Translations under genes and position numbers: made by a program
Shown: piece by piece, positions 22,691 to 22,908 of the stretch
Layout of the letters: each line of letters starts with the position of its first letter
Position numbering within the stretch: position 1 is the stretch's first letter
Notes under the pieces: generated by a model
Database searches by the model: none
What the model was told of the DNA's origin: nothing
Seen by the model: the letters and a program-made list of their open reading frames with translations, nothing else
Assembly (NCBI GenBank): GCA_034669045.1
Contig: JAXDOD010000116.1
Location: 1-22,908, forward strand
Direction: 5' to 3'
DNA length: 22,908 nucleotides
DNA from: VAZQ01 sp034669045
GTDB taxonomy: Bacteria > Pseudomonadota > Alphaproteobacteria > Rhizobiales > Xanthobacteraceae

Positions 22691-22908
22691 GGTCGAACCT
22701 CCCGGATGAGGCCGTTCCGTCGCCCGGCGGGGCGGATCGTCGGCCGTCATAGATGTCTGGAAAATTTCTATCGGGGATGGCGGGCGCGGACAAGCCGCCT
22801 TGGCCGGAGCGTGCGGGCCGCCCCGCTGGCGTGTCATCGCCGCGCCAGCGGACGATCCAGCGTGCCCCGTAGCCACCTGCTTGAAGCTGCGTCCAGCTTT
22901 CGCGCATA
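22691..22908 (-). other. Upstream region of the aldehyde dehydrogenase gene
   Basis: 218 bases to the right edge. A minus-strand frame is open across it but shows no recognisable protein features. TTGTCC followed 16 bases later by ATAGAA (minus strand, around 22765-22795) is a weak promoter-like pair. The region probably holds the ALDH promoter. Any upstream gene lies outside the window. Confidence 0.3.

Overview
The window is about 22.9 kb of GC-rich DNA from a bacterial chromosome. Gene content and style suggest an alphaproteobacterium of the order Hyphomicrobiales, probably close to the Bradyrhizobium/Rhodopseudomonas group: many orphan solute-binding proteins, a DUF6629 membrane protein, a TIGR02444 protein, a proline-rich periplasmic L,D-transpeptidase, and short palindromic repeats between genes. 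The placement is inferred from style, because no rRNA or other marker gene is present. I see no tRNA, rRNA, CRISPR array, transposase, integrase or phage gene. It reads as metabolic and transport chromosome rather than a mobile island.

Layout. Bases 1-3214 (minus strand) hold the ATPase of an ABC-2 type exporter cut by the left edge, a DUF6629 membrane protein and an M32 carboxypeptidase. Bases 3394-8409 (plus) form an operon-like run: two tandem paralogous D-2-hydroxyacid dehydrogenases, an acetolactate-synthase-like ThDP enzyme and, after a 213-base gap, an orphan tripartite-tricarboxylate-type binding protein. Bases 8483-12340 (minus) hold an L,D-transpeptidase, a carboxymuconolactone decarboxylase-like protein coupled to a TIGR02444 protein, and a malate/L-lactate dehydrogenase-family oxidoreductase. 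Bases 12661-16514 (plus) hold TenA, a secreted subtilisin-like protease with a Gly/Pro/Lys-rich linker, and a pirin. Bases 16644-22690 (minus) run, in transcription order, from an aldehyde dehydrogenase through the ATPase, permease and binding protein of an NMT1/SsuA-like ABC importer to an M24 'pita-bread' enzyme with altered metal ligands.

How the genes work together. Two catabolic modules stand out. The plus-strand module (3394-8409) could import a small organic acid and process a 2-oxo/2-hydroxy acid through a ThDP enzyme and two NAD(P)-dependent reductases; its substrate cannot be read from the sequence. The minus-strand module (22690-16644) pairs an ABC importer with an aldehyde dehydrogenase and a hydrolase-fold enzyme, which suggests uptake and breakdown of a nitrogen- or sulfur-containing small molecule. 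TenA next to a ThDP enzyme and an NMT1-like importer raises, without proving, a thiamine-pyrimidine salvage link.

The gaps are rich in structure. They hold three copies of a C/G-run palindromic repeat, several copies of a GTGGGC...GCCCAC hairpin repeat (one pair forms a 75-base tandem duplication reaching into the ldh stop codon), a 150-base element with terminal inverted repeats, double hairpins after the protease gene, and a 17-base palindromic direct repeat before the ABC binding-protein gene. No clearly new defence or mobile system was found. The best leads are the ThDP/dehydrogenase operon, the M24 homologue with altered ligands and the repeat elements.
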